Positions 33,511 through 42,315 of a DNA stretch of 48,490 nucleotides are shown here, piece after piece. The number at the start of each line of letters is the position of its first letter. Position 1 is the first letter of the stretch. The notes beneath the pieces were generated by a model. That model made no database searches. It saw only the letters and a program-made list of their open reading frames with translations, and was not told the origin of the DNA. The position numbers and the translations under genes are program-made. The DNA is from Planctomycetaceae bacterium (GTDB lineage Bacteria; Planctomycetota; Planctomycetia; Planctomycetales; Planctomycetaceae), in the NCBI GenBank assembly GCA_002722955.1, contig PBMZ01000019.1, positions 1 to 48,490 on the forward strand, in the 5' to 3' direction.

Positions 33511-34479
33511 TTAACGGTTTTGATTGCTGTGACTCATGTCGAGTAGCTCAGCGGCATTATCACGGCAAAGTGCTATTATTTCCAAGTAGGGAAACCCCTC
33601 CTCTTTAAGCTCAAGAACAAAGGCTTTCATGCCGTCAGTCGGGATCGGATTCAGGTATTGGCCAAGATCAGAGGACATCACGAAGTGCTTGACTCCGATG
33701 GCGCGGATGGCTTCGGCGTATTCTTTAGTGGTCACACGCTTCCAGTGACGCATACTGGGTAGATGCGACTTCGGACCGCTTAGATTTGTCATCCAGACAC
33801 ACTCCATTTTGGCTCCCATTTCGGCGGCTTTCTTCATTTGCGGAATCGTCATCCGGATGGGATCTGCCATTGCGTGCGTGATCAGGATCTTCTTGACGCC
33901 GGCCGCTCTCGCTGCCTTGATCAGGATCAAACATTCCTCAGCCGACGAGTGCCCTGTTTGCAGCACTAGGTTGTGTTTGGCCACCAATTTGAAGATCTCA
34001 CCGAGCGGCTCGACAGGCTTGCCATCTTTGACGACCGACACGAAGGGCCGATCCTCTTCGAATCGACGGACGTGGTTTTCGGCATCAAATGTCGGTAACC
34101 AGACCACTTTTGCCCTTTCCCCACTGAACGTGACCATCCGTCGAATGGCCTCAGCATTCAGCCCACCGACGGCTCGATTTAGCACGATTCCCCCGTAACA
34201 GCGTTGCCCTGTGACCTTTTCGGCCAAGTAGGCTCTGTCTGCAGTCATGGTGAAGTGATTCTTGAGCACCAACGCTCCCATCTTCCGAGCTTTCGCAACC
34301 CGTGCGATTTCGATGTCGGTCACCGACCGGGTAAAGCTGTCCGGTCCCGAGTGAACGTGGAAGTCGACCAGACCCACCAGCGGATTCCCTTTCAGAGTGG
34401 TGGGTTCCTGAGCGAACACACTGCTCGCACTGGCGAAACTAGTACACAAAGCGGTCAAGAGAAGGGCTGGTTTTGTCAT
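33511..34479 (-). CDS. DUF6282-like exported metal-dependent hydrolase (amidohydrolase-like barrel)
   Basis: 322 residues. A signal peptide (1-24, ending FAQ) is followed by LVGLVDFHVHSGPD, the metal-binding HxH (H41, H43) of the amidohydrolase/PHP-like barrels. Further likely ligands lie in VLKNHF, LQTGHSSAEECL and ILITHAMADP, and in HFVMSSDLGQYLNP near the C-terminus. The pattern matches DUF6282-type proteins as I remember them; the name is from recognition and has not been searched. The substrate is unknown. AAAGGAG lies about 10 bases before the ATG. It is on the opposite strand to the aldolase/PLP operon; whether it shares a pathway is open. Confidence 0.78.
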   Translation of the reverse strand: MTKPALLLTALCTSFASASSVFAQEPTTLKGNPLVGLVDFHVHSGPDSFTRSVTDIEIARVAKARKMGALVLKNHFTMTADRAYLAEKVTGQRCYGGIVLNRAVGGLNAEAIRRMVTFSGERAKVVWLPTFDAENHVRRFEEDRPFVSVVKDGKPVEPLGEIFKLVAKHNLVLQTGHSSAEECLILIKAARAAGVKKILITHAMADPIRMTIPQMKKAAEMGAKMECVWMTNLSGPKSHLPSMRHWKRVTTKEYAEAIRAIGVKHFVMSSDLGQYLNPIPTDGMKAFVLELKEEGFPYLEIIALCRDNAAELLDMSHSNQNR

Positions 34480-35099
34480 GAGGCACTCACTCCTTTCAAT
34501 AGATCAGTAAACGCTGATTTATCCAACGCGGTAAGAGAAGACTAAGCGATTCGCGTCCCAAATTCAAAAAACTCCGAACCCTAGCTGATTTGGTGTCCAC
34601 TTTTGCGCGGCAATCTCGACTGTAAGGGTGATGCGGTAAACAACTCAACTTTACCTAAACCCAAATACAACAAAGGAAAAGCGAGCGCGGTTTCGAGACG
34701 TATGTTGGTGCATGCTGCAAGATCCAGTGCGACTTGTAGTAAACATTAAGTCTCTAGGGATGCTCGATCGACAATCTCACGACCCAGACGCGGGCTGAAA
34801 CCATTGATTCGCCAAAGGGAACCTTTGGAGTGCCGTCTTCGATTGAGGATCAATCGATCGGTTACCCACGCCGAGCCACGTTTTCGTCGGAGATTTGAGC
34901 CGGCATCGATCGAGCTTCCAAACCGCGTTCACCGTTAACTGCATCATTGGGCAAGAGGTCTCGTTGAGAGACCTTAAGTCGTTGAATATCGATCGACTAG
35001 GCATCGAGTTCAACGATCCAATTCGAAATCCCATCAATTCCGATTTCTGCCCGTACAAACGTCAATCCGGACTGATTGGCGTTCGTTTTGAGGTTCGGA
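34480..35099. other. Intergenic region between divergent hydrolase and anti-sigma-like genes
   Basis: 620 bases between divergent genes, less GC-rich than the flanks around 34550-34700. I see no RNA gene, strong palindrome or credible ORF. Promoters for both neighbours should lie here but I could not assign boxes. Confidence 0.5.
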
Positions 35100-35501
35100 A
35101 TGAACACGAAGAAACAATTCCGAGTCACAGTACCTTGCCAATTCAACGCGATTGCTGCCGTTCAACGGCGCATCGATCGAGTTGTCGAGGACTTGAACGT
35201 CTCCGTGCGCCAATGTTTCACTATTCGCTTGGAGTTTGAAGAAAGCCTGCGCGCTCTCGTCGGTCGCTTCGAGACCGACCAATCTACGGATCTCATCAGC
35301 ATTGCTTGCTCCGTCAATTCATCGAAGCTTCGTATTGAAATCGAAAACGGAGGCAAAAGAGTCCCGACGCCTCACACAGACTCGAAGTCTGGAATGCGGT
35401 TGCTGAACGCTGCCATGAACGTGATTCAGTTCAATGACAACGCGCTCATCATGGAAAAGGACTTTCCCCAATCAACTGAAAAGCGAGTACTCGTCAGTTA
35501 G
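35100..35501 (+). CDS. RsbW/SpoIIAB-like ATPase-fold protein with degenerate N-box
   Basis: 133 residues, the size of serine-kinase anti-sigma factors. The order of blocks fits the HATPase_c_2 family: ASP-like start with VPCQFNAIAAVQRRIDRVVE, RLEFEESLRALVGRFETDQS where the N-box (EEAxxNAxxHG) should be, LRIEIENGGKRVPTP for the G1 box, SGMRLLNAAMNVIQFNDNAL for the G2/GLLLM block, then MEKDF. The N-box asparagine and following His-Gly are missing, and the G1 box lacks the DxGxGF pattern. ATP and Mg binding are therefore doubtful. The frame is open from TTG 35076; ATG 35100 is a better start. It may be a catalytically dead partner-switch protein or a decaying gene. Confidence 0.6.
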   Translation: MNTKKQFRVTVPCQFNAIAAVQRRIDRVVEDLNVSVRQCFTIRLEFEESLRALVGRFETDQSTDLISIACSVNSSKLRIEIENGGKRVPTPHTDSKSGMRLLNAAMNVIQFNDNALIMEKDFPQSTEKRVLVS

Positions 35502-35661
35502 GGCATGCTGGTTGATTGCCGAGCCATGAGTTGCTCGAATCGTCAATTCCGAAGGCTGCCTTGTCGCTTCCGCGCACCTCTGTCAGAATTCGTTTGACGA
35601 TTTCAACCTCACAACGTTCGCGCGATAGCTTGCTCGGCTCAAACTCATCAAGGTGATGTCG

Positions 35662-36603
35662 ATGAATAAATCTCCGTTCGTGTTGCTGATTCTTGGATTT
35701 ACTGTCTTACTAGCGAACGGGTGCAGCGATTCCAGTGCGCCGCAACCGACAACACCGGATGCTTCGCAGACTGATACCGCTAACGCTGAACCAGCTACCG
35801 ACACAAATTCGGAAACGGAGACCCCCGAAGCGGAAACGCCGCGTCGAGTACGCGGACCCATAAGTTTGTCGGCGGCGGATCCCAACGAATCAAACTCGGG
35901 CGAAAATGCAAAGGTCGAACCCGACCCTGACGCCGTTCTGGACAAGATGCAGCCTTTGCAAATCATGTTGGGCAAGTGGCGCGGTACGACTCGTAAGACG
36001 TTCGGCATGTTCAAAGCCGTTGATCAGTTGGAATGGCTTTGGGATTTCCAGTCGGATCCGAACCAGCCGTCGTTGGTCATCACATCAGATGCCAGTCCAT
36101 ACCTTCGATCGGGACGTATCACGTACTCGCTTCAAGACAAGAAGTTTATGTTTTCCACCGAAGATAAGGATGGCTTGAAACGCGAGTTTCTGGGCGAGTT
36201 CACTCAAGACCCAGCGGACGAACCGGGCGACGACGACAAACTGCAACGAACCTACATGCTAGAGTTCACCGAAGTCGAACGAAAAGACACCGAGCCACGT
36301 TGGCAGATCGTATTCAATCAACAAGAGAACAACCGTTACTTGATGGAACTTTCCCGCGCGCGATCGAGCGGCCGCTTCAATAAGCTCGACACAGTGGGAA
36401 CTCAGCGCGACGGCACGTCGTTCGCCATCAACTTGGAAGACTACAAAGAGATGACGTGCGTTGTTTCTCAAGGCAAGGGAACGATTCAAGTTTCCTTCAA
36501 GGGCAAGACTTATTGGGTCTGCTGCACCGGTTGCAAGGCCGCGTTCGATGATGAGCCCGAGAAGTGGCTAGCGAAGATGCAAGAGCGGGCATCGGCACGG
36601 TGA
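35662..36603 (+). CDS. Lipoprotein with C-terminal YHS/TRASH-like metal-binding motif
   Basis: About 313 residues. A lipoprotein signal peptide ends LLANGC with the lipidated Cys at 21, followed by an acidic, Thr/Pro-rich tether. The middle (about 90-270) has LQIMLGKWRGTTRKTFGMFK and LEWLWDFQSDPNQP, a beta-rich calycin-like pattern found in proteins that report on 'amount' or bind small ligands; I do not recognise it further. The C-terminus has KTYWVCCTGCKAAFDDEPEK (282-301) with C287, C288 and C291, a YHS-type motif often linked to copper or other metals. Start: ATG 35662 has AAGG 8 bases upstream; GTG 35653 and ATG 35656 are alternatives. It lies 7 bases upstream of rsmE, probably co-transcribed. 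Confidence 0.8.
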   Translation: MNKSPFVLLILGFTVLLANGCSDSSAPQPTTPDASQTDTANAEPATDTNSETETPEAETPRRVRGPISLSAADPNESNSGENAKVEPDPDAVLDKMQPLQIMLGKWRGTTRKTFGMFKAVDQLEWLWDFQSDPNQPSLVITSDASPYLRSGRITYSLQDKKFMFSTEDKDGLKREFLGEFTQDPADEPGDDDKLQRTYMLEFTEVERKDTEPRWQIVFNQQENNRYLMELSRARSSGRFNKLDTVGTQRDGTSFAINLEDYKEMTCVVSQGKGTIQVSFKGKTYWVCCTGCKAAFDDEPEKWLAKMQERASAR

Positions 36604-36610
36604 CTTAACG

Positions 36611-37327
36611 ATGCTTGACCGCTTCTTTACCGAACTCCCGAACGATGACGATGTCGAGATTTCCGGTCCCGAAGCACATCACCTTTATGTTGTTCTTCGC
36701 AAGCGACCGGGTGAGCAGATCGAGCTCTTCGACGGACGGGGCTCAACGGCTGAGGCGGAAATTCTAAGCGGTTCAAAGCGGTCAGTCACTGTCCGAATCG
36801 GTGACCGCCGATTTACGGAAAAGCCATCTTTCGCGCTGACTTTAGCGACGGCGACTCCCAAAGGTGACCGCGCAAAGTGGCTTGTGGAAAAGGCGACCGA
36901 AATTGGCGTCGACCGTTTGATTCCACTTCAGACCGATCGATCCGTCGTGCATCCCAATCTCGGGAAACTCGACAAGCTTCGTCATGGTGTGATTGAAGCT
37001 TGCAAACAATGCCGACGACCGTGGTTGATGACGATCGATCCGCTGACACCGCTTGAGGATTTCCTAGGAGCGACAAACGAGGCCCATGTGATTGCCGCTG
37101 ACCCGACCGGAATTCCGGTTGCTGATATCAAACAGTTGAAAGCGGATGTGCCATCGAACACCGTCTGTGTGATTGGTCCCGAAGGAGGTTTCACCGATCA
37201 AGAGTTGGAGTCGCTAAGCCAGCAAAATGCTCAACTTGTCAGTTTGGGGCAGAGTATTCTGCGAATAGAAACGGCGGGAATCGGTTTAGCCGCTCATGTG
37301 CTGTTATCGTGTGAGCAACGAGTATGA
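36611..37327 (+). CDS. rsmE: 16S rRNA (uracil-1498-N3)-methyltransferase RsmE
   Basis: 238 residues, as expected for RsmE, a SPOUT-family enzyme that methylates N3 of U1498 in 16S rRNA using S-adenosylmethionine. A PUA-like N-terminal domain (1-70) with EAHHLYVVLRKRPGEQIELF is followed by the knotted domain: ATPKGDRAKWLVEKATEIGV, then VIGPEGGFTDQELE and LVSLGQSILRIETAGI, the SAM-binding knot loops. Its stop is 4 bases from the stop of the convergent membrane-protein gene. It follows the lipoprotein gene by 7 bases on the same strand. Confidence 0.95.
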   Translation: MLDRFFTELPNDDDVEISGPEAHHLYVVLRKRPGEQIELFDGRGSTAEAEILSGSKRSVTVRIGDRRFTEKPSFALTLATATPKGDRAKWLVEKATEIGVDRLIPLQTDRSVVHPNLGKLDKLRHGVIEACKQCRRPWLMTIDPLTPLEDFLGATNEAHVIAADPTGIPVADIKQLKADVPSNTVCVIGPEGGFTDQELESLSQQNAQLVSLGQSILRIETAGIGLAAHVLLSCEQRV

Positions 37328-37331
37328 CCAC

Positions 37332-40300
37332 CTATTCGCTTGCGACGCTCGCAACCTCATTTGGTGTTGATACGACGGGTGGTCGTGCTGGCAGGACTCG
37401 AATGTCGGCATCGATGGGCGTTGACATTCGCTCGCCATTGCGGTCGGCGTCCCAAACATCCGTCCAATCTTGCCACGCGATCATGGATTGGCCGAAGACC
37501 AATTGTTTCGATTCCAGTGCCGGCATGGAAAGCGCTTCGGCTGTTGCTCGCGGATAGGGACGGATCAACGAGCGGCGTCGGATTTGATAGGTGATTTCTT
37601 TGTCGTACTTCTCATTCGGCCAGACGACGAGTCCTTGATCCATGATGTCGTACGGTGGCGGATCCGGTTCAAAACACGATTCGAGTTGCTCGCGGACAAG
37701 CTCGACCCCTGACATTTGATAAACACCAGCAAGCGCCACTGAGAATGCTTGCCGTTGTTCCACGGTCATTTTCGGCATCCATCCTTGATCGGGAATCGTG
37801 GCAACCAGCCAGCCAGACTGTTCTTGAAATGACAGCGTCAAATGCTGATTTGCGAGTTCCTCGCAGCGCAACTCAATGCGAATACTGTTCGAGGCGATCT
37901 TGATGCTTCCGACAGTGACCTCTTGCGGGCCCCAAGCGCGGCTTTCGGTCAGCTGCGCGATTAACTCGCGCTGTATGAATTGCCTTAGGGCAATTTCCAA
38001 ATGCCGTAGGTTCCGCAGGTACTTCGTGCGGTTTTGGCGCCGTCGGAACAAGTGGATCTTTCGCTCACAGCGGCGCAAGCGAGCGAAGAGTTTGGGAAGC
38101 GTTCCGGAGTGAAAGCCGGGCTTCATCAAACGGATCATCGTCTCACCATGATCCCCAACCAGCACAGGCTGCAGCTTGCGTGATCGGTTGGCTTGGTACA
38201 GTCGCCAGTTTGACTTTAGCTCCCAAACCAGAAAGCCAAAGACTCCCGGAACGACAAATACGATTCCCGTTGCTACCGTTTGTGCCCACGCATTCCCCAG
38301 TGGTGGCTCGAGCAGCCTTGCCAAGTATGGTTGCATGGGGAGAATGATTTTGTGCGACACCGTCACGACCGGGAAGTGTTTGATCGGATTGATTTGCGGC
38401 TCGACAAGCAAAGTCACGCAGAAGCGAACGATGTAGCTGAAGATCGACCAGAACACGCCAAGAACGGCTTTGATGCCGAATGTAAGTGCCGTCTCGCCGC
38501 TCTTAAAGCGCAACCATTCGTCAACGGCGTACAAGACTCGCTCGAACGTTTCCAGGAAGCGCTTGAATGTTTCCATGGTGATTTCGAACAAGGCGATGAA
38601 AACGTTGACGCGCAATTGATGCCAGGTCGACACAACCCACTCGACGCAAACTTCTTCAACATCGCGCCCCACGCGAGTATTGATGATCAAATTGATCCCC
38701 AAGAAAACCGTGACGCCCAACATCAGCGTTGGTCGCGGGTAGGCCTCGAACGCTGGCAACGCAACGCAAAACAGCAACGTTAGCACGGCGGGGTTGAACA
38801 CGTAGCGACGGAATATTGTGAAGGCTTGGCTTCTTAAGAATCGCCGCATGGCATCTAGATGCACAAGGTAATTTGGAACGTCTACAACAAGTCGCCGTAG
38901 CGTTGTGAAGATACCCTCGACCATGCGTTTGCAAAACGAGCGGAAATCTTCCAAGTGGATCAAACCGCAGAGGAGCGACCCCAGGATGAAGACCGCCGCC
39001 ATCGTCTCGAAGTAGGGAGTCAAGAGCTCCACGACGCTCGACGCGGAATTGACGGCGGTGGTTGTAGCCTCAACGGCCTCCTCTGAAGGCTCGGCCACTT
39101 CGGCTGTGCCATTGCTGGCAATGAATCGATGCACGCCGTGATAAAGCTCACGAATCGCTTCGATCACAACGAACGCACCGCCATACGGAATGGCCACATA
39201 TTGAGACAGAAAACGTCCCAATCGCGTTCCAAAGGCAAGCGAACTCAGTCGTTGGAGCCACCGCAAGTAAGACTCGCCGCGCTGATAAACGCCATCAAGT
39301 AAGCTCGAGAATTGCTTGTCCGCCTGCAACAGCTTGTCGCCCGAGGCAAATTCGGGCAGCCCTGACAAGTCCGTCAATTTCAAGTTATTCCGTGCGATGG
39401 CGTCGCGAAGATTTCCCATCGTGAGGAAACCATGCTGCGCGACATAGTCGAGCAATTCGTCAATCAACTTCCGGAGCGCGATTTGTTCGGGAACGTTGTT
39501 CGGTTGTAACCCAACTTCCGCCAACACCCGAACGATCAATGGCCGCAGCCGCTGCCGCATTTGTTTGTCGGCCGAGATTGCAGCGTCGTGCAGTAAATGG
39601 TTCAGTTGACCTCGCGCGGTATCGGACAGGCGAGCCGACACAACACGCCGCGCGGCACGACTGAGGTGCTTGGACATCAGCACTTCGCGCTGGTTCGGCA
39701 GCAACCGCTTGATCGGTTTTTTGCCGAGTGAAAACACGAAGCCCAACAAGTCGACCGACGCGATGTCGCGTTCATGGTCGACGCAGACGTTTTGCAAGTC
39801 GAAGAGCAATCGCTTGTCGGGGTTCCAAAAGCCCTTCTTGGCGTGAGTCAACACGCCGGTTAATGCGTCTCGCCATTCTTCGGCAGCCACATCATCGAAC
39901 TCGAGCGCTTTCTGAAGCCGTGATACTAGCAGCTTCAAGGAATCTCGCGCGGCTGCTTCCGCTTCGGCAGCCAATTCTGGAGTTGGGGCAAAGTTGGAAG
40001 CCTGCAAGCGATTCAGCGCGGCCCCGACATCGTTGCGGCGCGTGTTGGCTTTATCGGCCTTTCGTAAGAACCGCTGATAACGCCGCTCGTGAGGCGTCAC
40101 ATCGGCTGCAGTATCGTCGTCGTCTTCGACTTCCTCGAAATCCGAAGGTACGGTCAAATCGAGCACCGCATCGGCAAGACGCGTCGCCTCGAACACCTCA
40201 TCCGGATCAATGTCGTTGCAAATGATTTCTTCAATACGTTCGAAGTCTTCGAGCGATGGGAAATAGGTCGGCAACCAATTCGGTGCGAACCGACGCAGCT

Positions 40301-40847
40301 CGAGGAACAGGGCAGCGAACTCGACATAAACATCGGTGCGAGTGTGCTCGTCGAAGAGAAAGTTTTCACTCTTGAGGACTGAGTGGATCTCGTCTAACTC
40401 GACTTGGCCTATATCATTTATTCTTGAGCGAACGTCGGCGACGGAGATCTCGCCCGATGCCAACCGCGAATCCAGAACGACATGGATCCGAGCGTGGAAA
40501 AACATCCGCCAGATTCGTGTGCGGAGTTCCGGTTCGGGGACCTCGTCAAGCTGCTTGTCCGTCGGACGCTCAATCAGGATCGACGGATTGGGGACGGCAC
40601 TGGAAAGCTGCACGCCCAGTTCTTCGCGGTCAACGTGCTGGAGCAGGACGTCTGGGTCAATGACGTAAGTTTTGCGGTGTGGAATCTGAAAACCGAGGCC
40701 CGTAAGCTCCCGGTCCTGCTTGATCACTCGACGCAGGATTCGTGAAGGGACGAGAAAAGCCGACGCATCGACGTCGCGGAGTGCTTGCCGAAGCCGATCG
40801 CCTAAATTCTCAGTCGTTAATTGGGTACTCGAAGCGATCCCAGCCAT
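37332..40847 (-). CDS. Large multipass membrane protein, unknown family
   Basis: 1171 residues. I do not recognise it. Residues 1 to about 560 look cytoplasmic and helical, with an acidic patch (SDFEEVEDDDDTAADV, around 245) and many Arg/Lys-rich helices. Membrane segments lie at about 616-635, 685-725 (two), 790-815 and 855-877. Between them are amphipathic, Phe/Arg-rich stretches such as FKRFLETFERVLYAVDEWLR. The C-terminal 280 residues are soluble and basic at first (RRCERKIHLFRRRQNRTKYL), then mixed, with a Pro-rich stretch PEPDPPPYDIMDQ-like near 1060. No enzyme motif is seen. The gene is intact with an ATG start, and lies alone between rsmE and the tRNA-His terminator. It may be a lineage-specific envelope protein. 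Confidence 0.85.
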   Translation of the reverse strand: MAGIASSTQLTTENLGDRLRQALRDVDASAFLVPSRILRRVIKQDRELTGLGFQIPHRKTYVIDPDVLLQHVDREELGVQLSSAVPNPSILIERPTDKQLDEVPEPELRTRIWRMFFHARIHVVLDSRLASGEISVADVRSRINDIGQVELDEIHSVLKSENFLFDEHTRTDVYVEFAALFLELRRFAPNWLPTYFPSLEDFERIEEIICNDIDPDEVFEATRLADAVLDLTVPSDFEEVEDDDDTAADVTPHERRYQRFLRKADKANTRRNDVGAALNRLQASNFAPTPELAAEAEAAARDSLKLLVSRLQKALEFDDVAAEEWRDALTGVLTHAKKGFWNPDKRLLFDLQNVCVDHERDIASVDLLGFVFSLGKKPIKRLLPNQREVLMSKHLSRAARRVVSARLSDTARGQLNHLLHDAAISADKQMRQRLRPLIVRVLAEVGLQPNNVPEQIALRKLIDELLDYVAQHGFLTMGNLRDAIARNNLKLTDLSGLPEFASGDKLLQADKQFSSLLDGVYQRGESYLRWLQRLSSLAFGTRLGRFLSQYVAIPYGGAFVVIEAIRELYHGVHRFIASNGTAEVAEPSEEAVEATTTAVNSASSVVELLTPYFETMAAVFILGSLLCGLIHLEDFRSFCKRMVEGIFTTLRRLVVDVPNYLVHLDAMRRFLRSQAFTIFRRYVFNPAVLTLLFCVALPAFEAYPRPTLMLGVTVFLGINLIINTRVGRDVEEVCVEWVVSTWHQLRVNVFIALFEITMETFKRFLETFERVLYAVDEWLRFKSGETALTFGIKAVLGVFWSIFSYIVRFCVTLLVEPQINPIKHFPVVTVSHKIILPMQPYLARLLEPPLGNAWAQTVATGIVFVVPGVFGFLVWELKSNWRLYQANRSRKLQPVLVGDHGETMIRLMKPGFHSGTLPKLFARLRRCERKIHLFRRRQNRTKYLRNLRHLEIALRQFIQRELIAQLTESRAWGPQEVTVGSIKIASNSIRIELRCEELANQHLTLSFQEQSGWLVATIPDQGWMPKMTVEQRQAFSVALAGVYQMSGVELVREQLESCFEPDPPPYDIMDQGLVVWPNEKYDKEITYQIRRRSLIRPYPRATAEALSMPALESKQLVFGQSMIAWQDWTDVWDADRNGERMSTPIDADIRVLPARPPVVSTPNEVASVASE

Positions 40848-40871
40848 TCGAGTTTAGACCCCGAAAACCGT

Positions 40872-40897
40872 AAAAAAACCCTGCAAAAAAGGCAGGG
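40872..40897 (-). terminator. Terminator of the tRNA-His transcript
   Basis: A hairpin with stem CCCTGC/GCAGGG (40879-40897) is followed, on the minus strand, by seven T (complement of 40872-40878). It sits between the tRNA-His gene and the next minus-strand gene, so it most likely ends the tRNA transcript. Confidence 0.8.
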
Positions 40898-41011
40898 AAT
40901 TCAGGTCAGAGAAGTTGGTTCTGGACGGTCCGTGTCCGACTTAGCTCCTTGGTTTATTTCCGAATTACGAACCTAACGCTGGCACTGATTACCACTGTTC
41001 TTGGAAAAAGG

Positions 41012-41086
41012 GGTGGATAACCGGATTCGAACCGGCGACCTCCGGAACCACAATCCGGCGCTCTAACCGACTGAGCTATATCCACC
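41012..41086 (-). tRNA. tRNA-His (anticodon GTG)
   Basis: Minus-strand cloverleaf. The acceptor stem is GTGGATA/TATCCAC, with the extra 5' G(-1) facing discriminator C73, the identity hallmark of tRNA-His. The D-arm is GCTCAGTCGGTTAGAGC. The anticodon stem-loop is CCGGA-TTGTGGT-TCCGG with anticodon GTG, and the T-arm is GCCGG-TTCGAAT-CCGGT. The full CCA end is not encoded: the bases after C73 read CCT. A terminator lies about 115 bases downstream. Confidence 0.97.
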
Positions 41087-41329
41087 ATGTAAGGTCGGGT
41101 CCCTCTCCGCAGCCCGGATTAGGCCTCAAGCTCTGAAAGATAAAATAGCTAAGGCTGTTCACGGTTTCAAGACACCGAAACCAGCAAACTTGTTCACAAC
41201 ACAGCAGCGTGCCAAACGTGACGGTTAGCTAAGCTTGACTATCCGGGAATCCGAGCCTCGACGTAGTAACTTCGGTCAGACAGTGATAACTTAACGATTC
41301 CCGGCCCATCCTCTTAATTGGACAGTTCT

Positions 41330-42175
41330 ATGAAGATTGCAGGCGTGCAAATGGACGTCACCCTTGGCGACGTCGAGGCGAACCTGGACAAAATTGAAGA
41401 TCGATTGCGAGAAACTCGCTCGGCTGGCGCAACTTTCACCGTTTTCCCCGAGTGTGCTGTCACCGGTTATTGCTTTGAATCGATCGAGGCCGCGAGTCCC
41501 CACGCTCAAACAATTCCGGGGCCGGCCACCGAACGACTCACACGGCTATGCCAAGAACTGGGCAGCGCTGTCGTGTTTGGCACGGTCGAACGCAGCGCGG
41601 ACCAGCACTTCAACGCTGCTGTGCTGGTCGACGAAACTGGTGTTGTTGGCTCTTATCGAAAGGTCCACTTGCCATACCTTGGCGTCGACATGCACGTCAA
41701 TTACGGAGACCGCGAGTTCGCGGTTCACGAAACTGGCGGTGTCAAAGTGGGAATGAATATTTGCTACGACTCGGCCTTTCCCGAATCCTCTAGATGCCTG
41801 TCTTTGTTGGGAGCTGACCTCGTTGCACTCCCAACCAACTGGCCACCCGGAGCAGAGTGCGTTGCTGCGAACGTGATCAATACTCGGGCGTTGGAAAACG
41901 GAATCTATTACATTGCCGTGAATCGAGTCGGCGTTGAAGCGGGGTTTGAGTTCATCGGCCGCAGCAGAATCTGCGCTCCCAGCGGTGAAACATTGGCGGC
42001 GTCGGATGGGACCGAGGAAACGATCCTTTATGCCGACATCGACATCGAGAGGGCTCGCAACAAGCGCGTTGTCCGAGAAGTTGGTCGACACGCGATCGAT
42101 CGCATGGCTGATCGTCGCCCGGAAATGTATGCACCGATGATCGAGCCGCATAGTCTGGCGCGTCCAGGACGTTAA
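41330..42175 (+). CDS. Carbon-nitrogen hydrolase (nitrilase superfamily)
   Basis: 281 residues, the normal size. These enzymes hydrolyse amides or nitriles of small molecules through a Glu-Lys-Cys triad. The triad is complete: E41 in TVFPECAVTGY, K111 in SYRKVHLPYLGVD and C145 in VGMNICYDSAFPES. Other family blocks are VVFGTVERSADQHFNAAVLV, NVINTRALENGIYYIAVNRV and FIGRSRICAPSGE. The substrate cannot be named; the sequence looks like the omega-amidase/N-carbamoyl hydrolase branch in general form only. The frame is open from TTG 41318; ATG 41330 is the sensible start. A 9-bp inverted repeat (CCGGGAATC/GATTCCCGG, 41243-41304) lies upstream. Confidence 0.92.
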   Translation: MKIAGVQMDVTLGDVEANLDKIEDRLRETRSAGATFTVFPECAVTGYCFESIEAASPHAQTIPGPATERLTRLCQELGSAVVFGTVERSADQHFNAAVLVDETGVVGSYRKVHLPYLGVDMHVNYGDREFAVHETGGVKVGMNICYDSAFPESSRCLSLLGADLVALPTNWPPGAECVAANVINTRALENGIYYIAVNRVGVEAGFEFIGRSRICAPSGETLAASDGTEETILYADIDIERARNKRVVREVGRHAIDRMADRRPEMYAPMIEPHSLARPGR

Positions 42176-42196
42176 GGCGTTCGATTGGTTTTCCGC

Positions 42197-42253
42197 CAGC
42201 GAATGAAAAAAGACAGCAAATAGGAAACATTCGCTGTCTCATTTCATTCGCTG
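42197..42253. repeat. Long imperfect hairpin between hydrolase and glycosyltransferase genes
   Basis: 25-base arms, 42197-42221 and 42229-42253, match at 22 of 25 positions when one is reverse-complemented (arm starts CAGCGAATGAAA). The loop is 7 bases. It lies 22 bases after the hydrolase stop and could terminate that transcript, but the AT-rich stem without a T-tract is unlike an ordinary terminator. Confidence 0.6.
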
Positions 42254-42315
42254 TCGAAACGAGAAACATGAAAACCGTTGGTTGAACTCTGACCAATCTT
42301 TGATTTCACGGCCCG

